This document shows positions 32,423 to 44,918 of a stretch of DNA of 64,000 nt, in pieces. Origin of the DNA: Cutaneotrichosporon cavernicola (lineage: Eukaryota; Basidiomycota; Tremellomycetes; Trichosporonales; Trichosporonaceae); assembly GCF_030864355.1 (NCBI RefSeq), contig NC_083396.1, positions 1,116,001 through 1,180,000 on the forward strand. Direction: 5' to 3'. The notes beneath the pieces are model-generated. The model saw only the letters and a list, made by a program, of their open reading frames with translations. It was not told the DNA's origin and made no database searches. How positions within the stretch are numbered: position 1 is the first letter of the stretch; every line of letters begins with the position of its first letter. The position numbers were made by a program, and so were the translations under genes.

Positions 32423-33490
32423 CATATTATGGATCTACTTGCGCTTCCGCATCCTGACCTCGGTGAATTGGCTCGCAATACTCGGTCCGCGCATGGGGAG
32501 GTTGGTGATATTTGCCATGTCGAGAGAGTCGAGCGGCGAGGAAGGTTGAGGCGATCCCGCCATCTCACAAATCGGTACATGTGCCTTTGTCCATATACCT
32601 TCCTCTGACTGTTACATCTTCTTTGAACGCAGCCCTCCGCACACTCCCACCCTCAGCATCGGTCAGTCGGCAGCGTCCAGTGCTCCCGCCTCGACAGTAT
32701 GAGGGACAGAGACTCCTCCGTCATCGCGTCTGACGGAGTCGAGCTGGGCGCAATGAGGTGGACCATGATAGGCTACGTGAGTGCTCTCTTTCCGCCATTC
32801 CCTCACGTACCAGCTGAGCCTACGGGTTTGAGTTGGGTGCAGACCTCCAGCTACGATTCGTTTGTTGGCAGCTGACTCCAGCCCCAAACCAACTGAGCTT
32901 CCCTCGTGATCGCCCAACCGCACACTAAACCGCCGCAATCGTCCGCCTCTTCCTCCACGTCGCGAACACGCTCAACGCCTCGTGCCCCGGCCTCACCCCG
33001 AACACTGGCCACATCCTCCAGAAGAAGGGCGCCACCTCGTCGGGTTAGTGCTCATGAGCGTCATCCCTCCCTCCCCAATGCTTCCAGCTTGCGAGACGCC
33101 TAGACTGCCCGGACGCACGCAGCATGCAGCAAGAATCGACGGCTGTTGAGGCGTTCTAAGACCGCTAAGGATCCCAAGGAGGATCCCAGGAGGTGGCGAT
33201 GAAGGTCCAGATCGTTGATGAGTAGCCGTATTTGATGGCATCCAAATGTAGGAATATCAAGTCATGAATGTCCGTCAGCGAGTCCGTTGGCGTCAGCCAC
33301 TCTGTGTGAGCTGTAGATCAATGTCGTCACAGGTGGACAACCTCCACCTTCGGAAGCAAAATTTCCATCTCACACCATTCTGTCCCAAGACTCTGGAGCA
33401 TGCCACCTACACAGACCACTAAACTGGACGTGCATATCCATCGCCCAACTATAGCACAACTAAACACGATAAGACGGCATACGCAGCCGC
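32423..33490. other. Intergenic with coding-like fragment and a dispersed-repeat copy
   Basis: 1068 nt. A strongly G/C-ending fragment at 32937-33047 reads IVRLFLHVANTLNASCP...GHILQKKG and ends with TAG, but no start or acceptor connects to it. A plus-strand segment starting ATG 32700 ends in GTGAGT at 32777, with CTGACTCCAG at 32871-32880, so a small spliced gene or a decayed one is possible. The 18-mer GACCTCCAGCTACGATTC at 32842-32859 recurs at 54451. Confidence 0.4.
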
Positions 33491-34630
33491 TTAAAGCTTC
33501 TGCATGGCAGCGACGTCGGTGGACTGGACAAAGTCTTTCGTCAGCTACATCACGCAACAAAAACTCACCCTCGAGGTCGTCGGTGATCTTGTCCTGGAGG
33601 TCCTGGAGCGAGACCTTGGCGTCCTCAATGACAAGAGTGATCTGGAGCATCTTGATGCCGTAGCCGACTGGGACGAGCTTGGAGGCACCCCACAGGAGGC
33701 CGTCAACCTCGATGGCACGGACACCGTCCTCGAGCTCCTTCATGTCGGTCTCGTCGTCCCAAGGCTTAACCTGGAGAGTGACAACCGACTTGGCGACCTC
33801 GAGCTGCTTGCCAGAGGCGAGCTTCTCCTGCTTCTTGGCCTCCTTGACCTTGTTGTATGCGGCAATGCGCTCAGCCTTGACACGCTCAGCCTCCTCGTCA
33901 ACCTCGTCGTCCGAGCCGAAGAGGTCAATGTCCTCGTCGTCGTCCTCCTCCTCGGCGGCGGCGGCACCAGCGGCCGCCACAACACCGGCGAAGGGGGCCT
34001 TGCCAGTGGGGAGCGACGAGGTCTCGCCAGCGTACGAAGCAATGTGCTTGTACCAGCGGGCGGTGTGGGGCTCCTTGACGTCGCCTGCGAGTTAGTGGCC
34101 GTTGATGAAAAAAAAAAAAAGTTGATTGGGGCGAGGCGAGTGCAGGGGACGAGCAACAATTGTCGACGTCGCTCTCGGACTCGAGTCCTAGTCCGCTGAC
34201 TCGACGACCCTATCACCCCTGTTCTTGCCAGCGGGCGCGAGCAAACTCACTGAGCCTGAGGGTCTCGAAGACGGCGACGTCAGCCGTCGACGCGGCGTCG
34301 CTATTGTCAGCGCCTTTCCTCGCAGACTGCCAAAAGGGAAAATTCAAAGAGAAATAGATCAGATAGTTTGGAAAGGGTTGTGTCTTCAACGCTCTGGCGA
34401 GGGGTCTTAATCCTCTAGCTCGGAAACACGGACCAAAACAAGGTTCATCCGGAAAGTGTGGTGATGTGGAGATGGTGACCAACGTCGACCGAGATCTCGG
34501 TGGCGAGCAAGACGCCAGGGATCGCGGTCGGCGCTGGGAGAGTGGTGGCGATGGAGAGGAGTGGTTAGACTTACCCGTCAATGTAGGCGCGGGTGGAGAG
34601 GTGCTTCTCGAGCTCGGCGGCGGCGACCAT
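33491..34630 (-). CDS. EFB1: Translation elongation factor 1-beta (eEF1B alpha)
   Basis: Minus-strand exons 34575-34630, 34251-34300, 33569-34084 and 33491-33534 give 221 residues, the usual size. The N-terminus has a GST-like segment ([13 protein letters not shown]...ADVAVFETL). An acidic hinge follows ([17 protein letters not shown]), then the catalytic exchange domain ([36 protein letters not shown]). The C-terminus is [14 protein letters not shown], as in yeast Efb1. The protein recharges eEF1A with GTP in the cytosol. Introns 1 (274 nt) and 2 (166 nt) are far longer than the roughly 33-nt norm. Intron 1 contains a U18-like snoRNA, and intron 2 ends with a T13 tract before its branch site. 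Confidence 0.95.
34355..34455 (-). ncRNA. snR18: U18/snR18-type box C/D snoRNA in EFB1 intron 1
   Basis: The minus-strand intron RNA contains TTGGTCCGTGTTTC (complement of 34423-34436). This is a 14-nt antisense match to the highly conserved LSU rRNA segment GAAACACGGACCAA, the guide element of U18. Just 3' lies a D'-like CCGA. A C-box-like GGATGAA occurs at 34444-34450 and a D-box CTGA at 34359-34362, giving a spacing of about 90 nt. In S. cerevisiae snR18 lies in the EFB1 intron (established), so the host agrees. The C box is degenerate and the terminal stem is not obvious, so the ends are approximate. Confidence 0.75.
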
Positions 34631-36028
34631 TTTAAATGTTTTGTTGGAAGAGAGAGAGAAGAGAGATTTATGTCAAGTTCGGTTCAACGTGCGCAATGCA
34701 GATATTGCAGCTCTGCACTCCGAGTACCCAACAGTCCCTACCCATCCACGTTCCATCCAAGCCCTCTATGGCTGTGTAGCATAATAACTTGACCCAGAGA
34801 AAACTCTACCAGAAATTCAAACACCGCGGCGAATTGCCCGTGGCTGCTGCAACGGACTTTGATCTCCACACCACGCGAGATCTTGGATCTTGGATCTTGG
34901 ATTGGGGTGGAGTTATCCCATACTCCGCCAGAGCCTGGCCCAGGGCATCACTTGGCCCAGGGCATCCGGAACCGCTCAGCAAGGTTGTTGCAACGCTGCC
35001 GTACAACTAAACACGTTCCGGTTCGGTTACTGTATTTAGAAAGCACATGCTCAAACTCCCTTTGGACCAGTATGACCGAGCTTAAACGCGGCCGCCGCCT
35101 TCCGCATGATCCAAAAGGCTGACATCGCTTCCCTTGAGAATGTGACTAAGACATTACAGTCTCCCGCTCCCAAACTATGGTACCCCGTACCTGCACATCT
35201 AAAGGGCACACCTCACTATCACCGCTATCAGTCGGCCAACCCTGTCTTGCATGTCTTGCCCCCAAAGTTGTCAGCCTGCCAACCAGCCGCTGCTCAGAAT
35301 CCTACACAGCTGCCCACACCCGGGCTGAGACCTGGCGCCGAAGCGAACGCGAGCGGCCGAAAGTGCGAGCCGACCAACACCGGACATTGGCACATGTGCC
35401 TCAGTCTTTTATGGGAACTGGCAGTCGGAGGAGCGACCAGCATTCGTGTGCTTTCGGAGGATGCTTGGCTGGGTGTCATAGGTGCCCGTTAGACTAGTGG
35501 GATCTGTCTATGTGTTGATGGATAACCCCCTGTGGCTGGGGATGTGGCTGTGGCTGTGGCTATCAGTTGCACATCTAATCAACTAGACAACGCCCACTCT
35601 GTCGTTACTTTTGCCTTTCGTCACGTCAACCCTCCTTTTCTGATCCTCTACGTCCTCCTTCCTCTCCTTCTCCTACTCCTCTTCTTCTCCTCCTCCTTAT
35701 TCCTCATCAGCATATCAACACCTGTCTCCATCTATCAATCATTTATCACATCCGTCACCTCTCTTTCCATCCACGTCGCTTCTCGAACGCACAACGCCGA
35801 ACCCGTCCTTGGTCATTCCACACAACCTGCGCCACCGCCACGGCTGGTCCCTCTGCCAGTAACCGTAACCGACAGCCCGCCCACCTACCGCTTGCTCGCT
35901 GCGTATTCTTATTGTTGATCACTTGACCCAGTCCAGTTTGGCATTCGACACACCCACTAGAGCCCTTCTCCAGCCCCCTCCCGACCGGTTCACGAACCGT
36001 CCCTTGAGCCGAAACAAAAACACCACCC
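34631..36028. other. Divergent intergenic region with pyrimidine-rich leader
   Basis: 1398 nt between EFB1 and the BTB gene. Contains GGATCTT x3 near 34881-34901, a TGTGGC repeat near 35530-35560 and a strong C/T tract at about 35630-35710. The tract is typical of a highly transcribed fungal promoter or 5' leader. No gene supported. Confidence 0.5.
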
Positions 36029-39000
36029 ATGTCATCATCCCGGGGGTCACGCCCCTCCACTCCCTCTCGATTCCATACCTACCACTCCTCCTTCTCCGCA
36101 AGTCGTGTAAACCTAACCTCAACCTCGTCTTCAAGCAGTCGTTCCCAGCCAAAGGTCCTTCCCTTTCCAGACATCCCAGTTCGCACCGCTATGAGCAGGG
36201 AACAGAGCAGAGGACCATCCCCACTCACATCCCCCGGACACAGCCTTGCAACTTCGCCAACATACACCTCGCCTCTCGCCTCTCACTCGGTTCATTCCTC
36301 GACGTCCTCGCGCGCATCATATGCCGACGCCCTGGCGCAGCCTGTCTCTGCAACCTCCACCTCGTCGTTCACTTCCTCTGCGTCATGGGCGTCTGGCGAC
36401 GGCACGAATGCCGCAGGGCTTTCACTGTCGGCACAATCCATCTCACCAGCTGGTACCCCACCACTAGGTATGAATACGCCCCGCCCATCACGACCTAGAT
36501 CGGCAACGACATGTGCCACACCACAGGCAGCAGCGTCAACATCCTCATTGTCTCCCATATCCCGGCGACAGGAGGGATTCTACCCGCTCTCAAGCAGTCT
36601 AAGTCTTGCCGTCCCCACAACAACAATCACCGCTGGGCCTGTTCCCCTCTCCTCGTCGGGTCCAGCTACGAGCGGCCCATCCGTGAGCATGACCAACCCG
36701 CCGACGACCACACACAATGCGTTTGTGTCTCCCGAACCACCCAAACCAATCCTCCTCCGACCTCTTCCAGTGAAGAAGGCATCACTACCCCCGCCCAATC
36801 CCTTACCTTCGTCGCTCCCCGTATCGCCCTCGCCGCCCCAGCAGGCCCTCTCCGACCACCTGTACCGCGCACTCAAGACCGGAGTATGCGCAGATGTTCG
36901 CATCTGGGTGCGCCGCTGGAACGTCGGATGGCTCGTGCACAAGATGGTTCTTGTCCAGGCCGGTGAGTCACTCTTGCTGTTGATGAGAAGCTGGCTAACA
37001 CTCAGGATTCTTCCAGTCGCTGTTCATGGGTGGTTTCTCAGAAGATGCCCCTCCACGCCCACGGACCAAGAGCCAACATGTCGACGGCGACGACGAGTGG
37101 AGCGGCGAGGACATTGAGCTCACCTTTGATGACCCCAACATCACCCGTACCGCCTTCGAGTACGTCGTGCCTTTGTTTTGTTTGTCGCTTACCATCCCAG
37201 GATTTGTTTGTCCCGTCTCTACTCGCCGTTTCCCCAGTTCCATTTCCCGGTCTCGATGCTGCCCACGGCTGCGCAGCCCCTCACCCCGTCGTATCCGCCT
37301 GGCGCGTCATTCCCCTCCCTCCAAATGTCCTACGACCAAGTCGCGGCGAACATGCACCTCGTCACGCCCCGTCTGTGCCTCTCGCTTCTGGCCACTGCCA
37401 CATACCTTGGCCAGCCCTACTTACTGCGCGAGGTTCTGGCCATTGTCCTCCGCACTGTTGGGCCCTCTACCGTGGGGCGGTACCTCGAGTTTGCCATCGG
37501 CGACGGTATCGGCGATGAGGAATGGGACAATCAGGACGACGAGGGTGCTAAAGGCATGGAGAAGGTTGCGCGCACGCTGTCGTCCGGGTTTACCCAGCAT
37601 GACTCTGACGAGTGGGTGAGCGAGATCGAGTCCGAGGACATCTCCGCGGCGCCCGACCGCTCACCCCGTCAGTCTCTCGTCGAGAGCCCACTGTCCGAAA
37701 TCGAGACGTCCCCTCCGGAGATCACCCATAGGACGTCGACTGATTCGGCGTTATCGGACGAGTACGCCAAGGTCTCAGACCACAGCGTGTCGCGCACGTC
37801 GTCGATGAAGTCGAACGCAACCGCGCGCCCTTTGTGCTCCGAGAAGATTGTCCGGGTCGATGACGCGCATGCTCGCCCAACCCCGAGCATGCCGCAATAT
37901 TACGGCTTCGTCTCAAACAAGATTGGTGAGGCGTGCGTGTGCTGGCTGGCGAGATGGGGCCTGGACATTCTCAACATCGAGACGCAGTTGGGGGCTGAGG
38001 ATAAGGACGTGCCCATCGTCTGGGGTCACGGCGGCATCCCCGCCAAGTTCGTCAGAGCTATTCTCTCTTCGGACGCACTGTTTGTCCCGAACGAGCGCGA
38101 GCGCTATCAGATGACGCGTCGCGTGCTCGAGCTACGTCGCGAGTCCTGGCAGGATGCGTCCGACGAAATGTCCACGCCCATGGACGCGACCGGGCCCATA
38201 GACGAGGATGCCTGGGAGGACGAGGAGAACGAGATCGCAAAGGTCTTTGCCGAGGGCATCTACTACTCGCACATGGTGAGTGGCGAAGACCCAAAGCGCC
38301 TTAGCAAGCTAACGTCAGTCTTTCGAAGACCTCTCCGTCATCTCTAGCGACATTGACCTGGCAACAGCACTTCCGTACGCTCCGCTCCACATCCTCCAGG
38401 CTGCGCACTGGCAGGCTGCCGACTTCAAGAGCCGCATCTCGGGCGCCAAGAACGCCGACAACGAGGGCGAGCTGGGCTTCACCCAGACTACCTCTGAAAT
38501 TTCGGGGCTCTTCCAGCGGCGCAAGGTTGGACGCTCGCGCCTGTCGACGCCCTACGGGTCCTCGTTACCGTCAAAGTCAACGCTCTCATTCTCGTCGCTC
38601 TCGCTCAACCCCGGCTTAGGCAACCCCGTGGCGCCCGACGCGACCTTCTTCCCCGTACCGAGCGACGACACTCACCGCATTGGGGCCACAGGCCTCTTAT
38701 TCGTCTCAACCCAGTCTGTGACTGCCCCGCTGCCGAGCATCCCGGGCATGCCGGACTTTGGCCCAGAGTGGGGTGAGGCGATTAGCCGCCAGAAGCCGCC
38801 GTCTCGCCCGCACGACGAACGCTCGTTCTTTGGCATCATGCGCGGGGCTCGCCGCGGGCCCGAGATCGACGCCAAGTTACGCGAGGAGGGCGGTATCCTC
38901 CCGCCCGGCATGGTCGATAGGGCAGCAGACGAGCGTTGGTCCAAGGTCGAGCCGTTCCGCTTCGCAGTCGAGTTCTGGGGCGTTGACAAGCTCAACGTCG

Positions 39001-39775
39001 ACTCAAAGGAACGCCTGTACTCGCAGACCTACTTCTACGCTGGGTCGTACTTCAACGTGTGAGTGTCTAACCAGCTGTAAGAGTCCAAAGCTGATGTTAG
39101 CTACGTCTCCGCGATTCGCAAGAAGGACAAGGGTGTCCAGCTTGGGATCTACCTCCATCGCCAGGTATGCACCCAAGCGCTCCTCTTTGTGGTCCCTAGC
39201 TAACGCGCAGTCGACCACTGAGCCCTTCCCTACCGCTTCCTCGCCCAACTCGCCACCAAGCTCCAGAGTGGTTACGGAGGCGCAGGCCCAGTCGCAAGAC
39301 GCCGCGCCCACCCTCGCACCGAATAACACGCCCAACAACTCTGACTTCACGCGCATCAACCCCGGCGCCGGCGCGAACATGTACCGCACCTTCTCCGTCT
39401 CGCCACCCGTCATCGGCTCGCCTGTTAGCCGGCACAACTCGCTCCCGGATGCGAGCAGTGATGAGGCGCGTGAGAACCCTTACGTTGACCCACGCGACAT
39501 CACAAAAGTGAGCAGTCTCGTTGCTCTGCTCAAGCTAACCCCAGGCGTACTTCAGCATCACCTGCGCAACCGCGCTCGGCACCGCCATGGTACGCTTCTC
39601 GTCTGCGCCCGACTGCTTCGCGCTCTCCCAGTCCTGGGGCTGGAAGAGTTCTGCCCTTCGCTCGGAAGAGTACCTCAGTGTCCCCAGCAGCGAGGGCGAC
39701 AGCGCGCTCGGGTGGGTCGGCGAGAGCGGTGAGGGCGGTAGCCTTCGTGCGACCGTCGTCGTGGGCATCATTTAA
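36029..39775 (+). CDS. Large BTB/POZ-domain protein
   Basis: Seven exons (36029-36962, 37006-37159, 37201-38275, 38319-39058, 39101-39164, 39211-39507, 39545-39775) give 1164 residues. About 270 Ser/Thr/Pro-rich residues precede a BTB-like segment (DHLYRALKTGVCADVRIWVRRWNVGWLVHK... then GFFQSLFMGGF). This resembles fungal proteins of the germ-cell-less BTB group. The C-terminal half has conserved-looking blocks (LPYAPLHILQAAHWQAADFK, RFAVEFWGVDKLNVDSKERLYSQTYFYAGSYF, AYFSITCATALGTAMVRFS). Such BTB proteins often act as CUL3 substrate adaptors; that role is inferred, not shown. All introns are 37-46 nt and all phases agree. Confidence 0.8.
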
Positions 39776-40485
39776 ACACTAGAGCGGAACCTCACCGAGA
39801 CTCACAGTCACATTTACTCCAGGTTGTAACCGTGCATGTATCATCATGACTCCACAACACGCACACCGTCGGCGTCAGCGCGACGAACTCAATCTCCTGA
39901 CCGCCATAGAGCGTTGCTCACCATGCTCTTGTACCGGAAGAGGACAAGGGAACAGAACGGGGTGCGAAGCAGCCGTTGCGCTTGGCATACGACCACCTTC
40001 CCTCGCTCACCTAGCCTAAACGACATAAAATGAACGCGTCCTCCCGATCTCATGTCTCGTCCACTCTTCGTGCCATTCTGCACTCGTCCGTCCCTCATCC
40101 TCACTCAACCTCAGTCAGCCAACCATCCACTCACTTCTCATCCACCGTCTCACTACTCACTCACTCACTCACTCTCCTTCCTCACTTGCTCTACTTCTGA
40201 CCTCCTCCACCTTCCCCTCTTTCCACCTCAACTCACAACTTTACCAAGTACCGTGAGCACCTCATACCGCCTTGCTCTCTTTCACCCTTTTGCGGTGTCA
40301 CTGATCAGTCTGACCCGCCCTGTCTCCATCTCTATCCTGTCATCACCTTTCTTCCCTCCCACCTTTACTCCCACTCCCACCTTCACTCCCACTCCCACCT
40401 TCCCGCTCACTCCCACCTTCCCGCTCACTCCCACCTTCCCGCTCACTCCCACCTTCCCTCTCCACACTCCTCAGCCTAACAGCAG
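39776..40485. other. Promoter/leader region of Argonaute gene
   Basis: 710 nt. The 3' half (about 40080-40480) is almost pure C/T on the plus strand and includes the 18-bp tandem repeat listed separately. No coding feature supported. Confidence 0.5.
40376..40460 (+). repeat. 18-bp pyrimidine tandem repeat upstream of AGO1
   Basis: Three copies of CCCGCTCACTCCCACCTT follow related shorter units. It lies within 30-110 bp of the Argonaute start codon, so probably in the 5' leader. Confidence 0.85.
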
Positions 40486-43400
40486 ATGTCCCAAAACAAC
40501 AACAGAAACAACGGCCTCGGCCACCCGCCCCAGTCCTGGGGTCGTCCGCACCGCGAGCGCGACCCTCGTGACGAGTACCTTCCTCGCCATCGCCGCCAGG
40601 AGGAGGACAGCCCGCCCACGCACGTGAACCGCAACGGGGGCCAGTGCGCTTCTCACGAGGACCACCACCAGGAGCGCCACGATTACAACTACCAGCGCCG
40701 CCAGCACGACCAGTATGACCTTTCCCGCGAGCGCGAGGGTCGCGTTCATCCGCCTGGCCAGACTCATAGTTACAACGCTCCCCAGCATGAGCCAACCACT
40801 TCCGTGTCTCCCTTCCTCGGCCACCTTGACACAGCTCCTCTTCTCTCGAATCCATTCCCTTCCCTCAGCGAGATCTCTCCCCCCCGCGCCCCTCCCCCCC
40901 GCAGCCAGCATGTCGCGCCCGAGCACCTTCTCTCTCGCGCTCCTGCAGACAGCCCCAGCTCCCAGTTTGATGATGACACCCGTCCCCACACCCCTCTCCG
41001 TAGTGAACTGTCTTATCCTGGACCCTCTCCTCACCCGGGCCGGCAGTCGTATGCGCACCGCCCCGTTCCCCCTGCCAGCCCTATGTCTCCGGGTCTCCTT
41101 CCGCCTCATCTTCGGCCCCATGAAGGGGTCCCGCACGAGCGTCCTCGGTACACACCTTCTCCGCTCTCCCGCGAAGGCGGCCAGTACACTTCTGGCCAGT
41201 TCGACGATGCCAACGACCTCTCCGCTGTCACGGGACGCATGAGCCTCGCTTCCTCTCCAACCCTTCCTCCTCCGAGCCCAGTCCTCAAGAACGTGAGCGC
41301 GACTCATACCGGCATGACCGACCGCAACAATCTCACCACTCGTACCGAGGCGATTACTAGCTCGAAACAGACCACCGAGTCGTACCCCTCTTCAGGCCGC
41401 CCACAGCAGGGTTCTTCGATCATTACGGTCAGCACGCCAGGCACTGAGAGTAGAAGGAACTCCAAACCCGTCCACATCACAGAGGAGCTCGAGGCTATGC
41501 CCCTCACTAGCTTCTATGTCCGTCCAGGATACGGTAAGGATGGTCGTGCCCTCACTGTTGAATCCAACTACTTCGCCGTCCGCGCCATCGGCGGCCGTGG
41601 CAAGATAATCCAGTAAGTTCCTATTGCTCCCACTGACGTGAGCCACTACGACGTCGCCATCGAGCCTGTTGTGCGCACCTCCAGCCAGAAGTTTCCCCGC
41701 ACCCTGCTCCGTTCAGTGTGGGAGCAGCTTGCGCTCCAGAGCGAGAACCGCCCCGAGTGGCATAGCGCTTTCGCCGCTGCGGCGTTCGATGGCCGCCGCA
41801 ACGCGTACTCTCCCATCCCGTTCCCGGTTGCCGACGGTGAGTCCACTCCTGATGGGTCCACTGACGTGTAGGCGAGAAAATCACACTCACGGTCTCCCTT
41901 GCGTCGACCCGCGAGGTTGCGCGTCAGCAGGTTACGTCGTCCGATGACGAGTTCCGCCGCTTCCGCGTCACCTTCCGCAAGGCTGCAGAGATCGATCTCG
42001 AGGCAGTCATGCGCTTCTGCCGTGCCGACTCGTCCGAGACGCGTGATCACAATGCGGAGGAGGCCTGTCTGACTGGTGAGTTGTGCATGTTCACCATCGT
42101 ACTGACTGCCAGGAGTTATGGCCACCAACATCCTCCTCCGTGACGTGCCCAGCAAGACGTACACCCAGGTCGGCGCCACGGGCCAGAAGTTCTACACCCT
42201 TGAAGGTGCCCGTCCTCTTCCTCACGGTACAGTGGTGCTCAACGGCTTCATGCAGTGAGTTGTCTATAGTGAATATGACTAACTCCAGGTCGTTCCGCTA
42301 CTCGAACTCGGGTTTCCCTCTGCTGAACATCGACCTCGGGTTCTCTGCCTTCCTCATGTCCGGGCCTTGTCTTGACGTCGTCGCCAAGATCCTTGGGCCT
42401 GGCCCTGCCCGCCTGCGCGGCGGGCCCCGTGGTCATCCCCAGCAAACCCCGGTTTTCCACAGCCTCGACCAGATGCAAATCGCCATCCTCAAGCGTAAGC
42501 TCCGCGGTGCGCGCTTCACGGTCACCCACCGTCCCAGCCCGCGCCTCCACACAGTAATCACGGTCACATCTCTTCCTGCCCAAGAGATCAAGTTCACCGT
42601 CGAGGGTAAGGATGGCCAGCCCGAGCGCAAGCTCAATGTTGCCCAGTACTACCATGAGTACTACGCCAGTCGCCTCCAGTTCCCCGGCCTCCCCTGCATC
42701 CAGGTAATCCTCCTCTCATCGAATGTACTGACATTCCAGTACGGCAAGCGCGCGTTCGTCCCTCTCGAATTTGTCAAGATCGAGGACTTCAATTCGCTCC
42801 CGCCCACCAACCTCTCGCCTGACCAGATCGCTGAGATGATCAAGCACAGCGCCATGCGCCCACCCGAACGCAAGGCCACCATCTTGAAGTGGCGCGAGCG
42901 CCTCGCCCACGAGACGCAGCCCAAGATTGCCAAGTGGGGCCTCCAGGTTAACCGAAGCATGGTCCAACTGGACGCTCGTGTGCTCAACCCTCCTGAGGTC
43001 AAGTACGGCGGCCACCGTACCATGCGGCCCCAGGCTGGATCGTGGAACCTGCGCAACCTCACCTTCTTCCGCGAAGGCCTCCGGCCCCTGACTAACTGGG
43101 CCGTCGTTTCCTTCGAGCGCTACACGGATGAGGACACAATGAAGCGCTGGGTCATGTTCCTTGTCCAGCGCCTCCGCCAACTTGGCGTGAAAGTCGACAA
43201 CCCCACGCCCAAGCTGATTCCACCGCTCGACCCACGCCAGCCAGACGTGATCACGAACCAGTTGAAGGTTGCTGCTCGTGCCGCCTACCGAGTCAACAAC
43301 CAAGTCCCTCAGCTAATCTGCTGCATCCTCCCTGGAAAGTGAGTGACCGGATGAGCTCCAATCTGACTATTAGGGAGGCCTGGCTGTACGAGCAGATCAA

Positions 43401-44640
43401 GCGCATTGCGTTCACTGACCTCAATGGTGAGTGGATTCCAACTGATTTCTTTAATATCAGCTCCAGTCGCCACGCAGTGCATGCAGGCGGCCAAGATCAA
43501 GAACGACCGCGGCCTTCTGGCGTACACCGACAACCTCTGCATGAAGATTGTTGTGAGCTGCTTGGTAACGCACCGCTGACATGTGAGCAAAAGCTTGGTG
43601 GACTCTCGCACCAGGTCAACATCAAGGATATGCCTGGCATGATTCATGGCAAGACGATGATCCTCGGCGCTGACCTGGGACATGTGAGTTGTCAACAGTT
43701 TGCAGCAACTTACACTTCAGCCCCCCTTCCGGCCTGACTCCAAGGAGCCCACGGTTGCGTGCTCGGTCGCCACCTACAACGCCGACTGTGACGCGTACTC
43801 GGCGCAGATCCGTCTCCAGGAGGGCCGCAGCGAGATCATCGTCGACCTCTCGTCTATGATCGAAGAACACCTGCGCATCTTCGCCAAGGAGAACAAGAGT
43901 GAGTTCCCAGAGCGTATCCTCGTGTTCCGCGACGGTATCTCGGAGGGCCAGTATGCTGCCGCTCTCCACTACGAGCACAACGCCATTGTCGAGGCCTGCG
44001 AACGAGTCCTCAAGCGCTACCGCCCACGCATCCTGGTGTGCGTCTGTGCGCGTCGCCACAACACTCGCTTCTTCGCGAAGAACATGCAAGACGCGGACCG
44101 CAGTGGCAACCTCCCTGCTGGTCTTGTTGTAGACAAGTCCGTCACGCACCCGTACGCTTTCGACTTCTTCCTCCAGGCCCACTCTGGCCTTGTCGGCACG
44201 GCCCGTCCCACCCACTATATTTGCCTCGTCGACGAGCTCGGCACGACCCCCGACCAGCTCCAGAAGCTCTGCAACGCGCTCTCGTACTCGTTCGCGCGCT
44301 GCACCAAGTCGGTTTCGCTCGTCCCCGTGTGCTACATGGCGGGTGAGTGCAGCTGTTATCCAAAGGCAGTTGGCTAACACCAGACCTCGTCATCAAGAAG
44401 GCGCGCCTCATCGTCCAGAGCAACGAGGGCACCGTCTCGCCGTCCGAGTACTCGGGCAGCCGCGCGCCGTCGCTCTACAGAGGTCCCCAGTCGCGCTACG
44501 GCGGCGCTGCCCCGAGTGTCATCGGCAGCGAGGCGACTACGCTCCGCCGCCAGCGCTTCGAGGAGCGGCACGACATCATGCACATCCAGAAGATCCTCGC
44601 AAAGAACGAGGAGCTCTCGCGCGTCGCATGGTGGATGTAG
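40486..44640 (+). CDS. AGO1: Argonaute
   Basis: Eleven exons (40486-41612, 41643-41836, 41872-42075, 42113-42254, 42289-42703, 42740-43338, 43374-43426, 43461-43552, 43588-43683, 43721-44342, 44384-44640) encode 1266 residues. A Pro/His/Arg-rich N-terminal 330 residues precede the N domain (HHYDVAIEP), PAZ (QYYHEYYASRLQFPGLPCIQYGKRAFVPLE region), MID and PIWI. PIWI motifs: GADLGH (catalytic Asp), RSEIIVDLS (Glu), FRDGISEGQ (Asp). The fourth position is Asp in CYMADLV, where human Ago2 has His. DEDD/DEDH tetrads are slicer-competent in this family. The protein binds small RNAs for gene silencing, so RNAi is probably active in this organism. The acceptor before exon 9 was placed at 43587 because it restores QKLGG. 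Confidence 0.95.
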
Positions 44641-44918
44641 AGCCCCAACCCCATGTCCAACTTCACCTAGTTCCCACTATCCGTTCCATGTCTGTCTGTT
44701 ACAAGTTAGTATCCATGTTGTTGTAGTGTCCCATTATCACCATCATCAGTAGTAGTGCCTGCCATCTGCAGCCTCGCATGCATCGTGTTCGTGTCACCAT
44801 CGTCGTCTACGCTGCATTCACACATGACTCGAGTCTAAGCCTACAATTTTCGTCTATGCGCCTCACGGGCAGGCGTGAGAAGGTAAGTTACCGTCAGTGG
44901 CAAGAGAGGAGGAAACAC

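Noticed and set aside
33504..34199. 231-codon plus-strand open frame
   Set aside because: Antisense shadow of EFB1 exon 3; GC-rich codon bias keeps the opposite strand open.
40471..41307. 278-codon minus-strand frame opposite the Argonaute N-terminus
   Set aside because: Low-complexity Arg/Gly-rich mirror of the Pro/His-rich coding strand.
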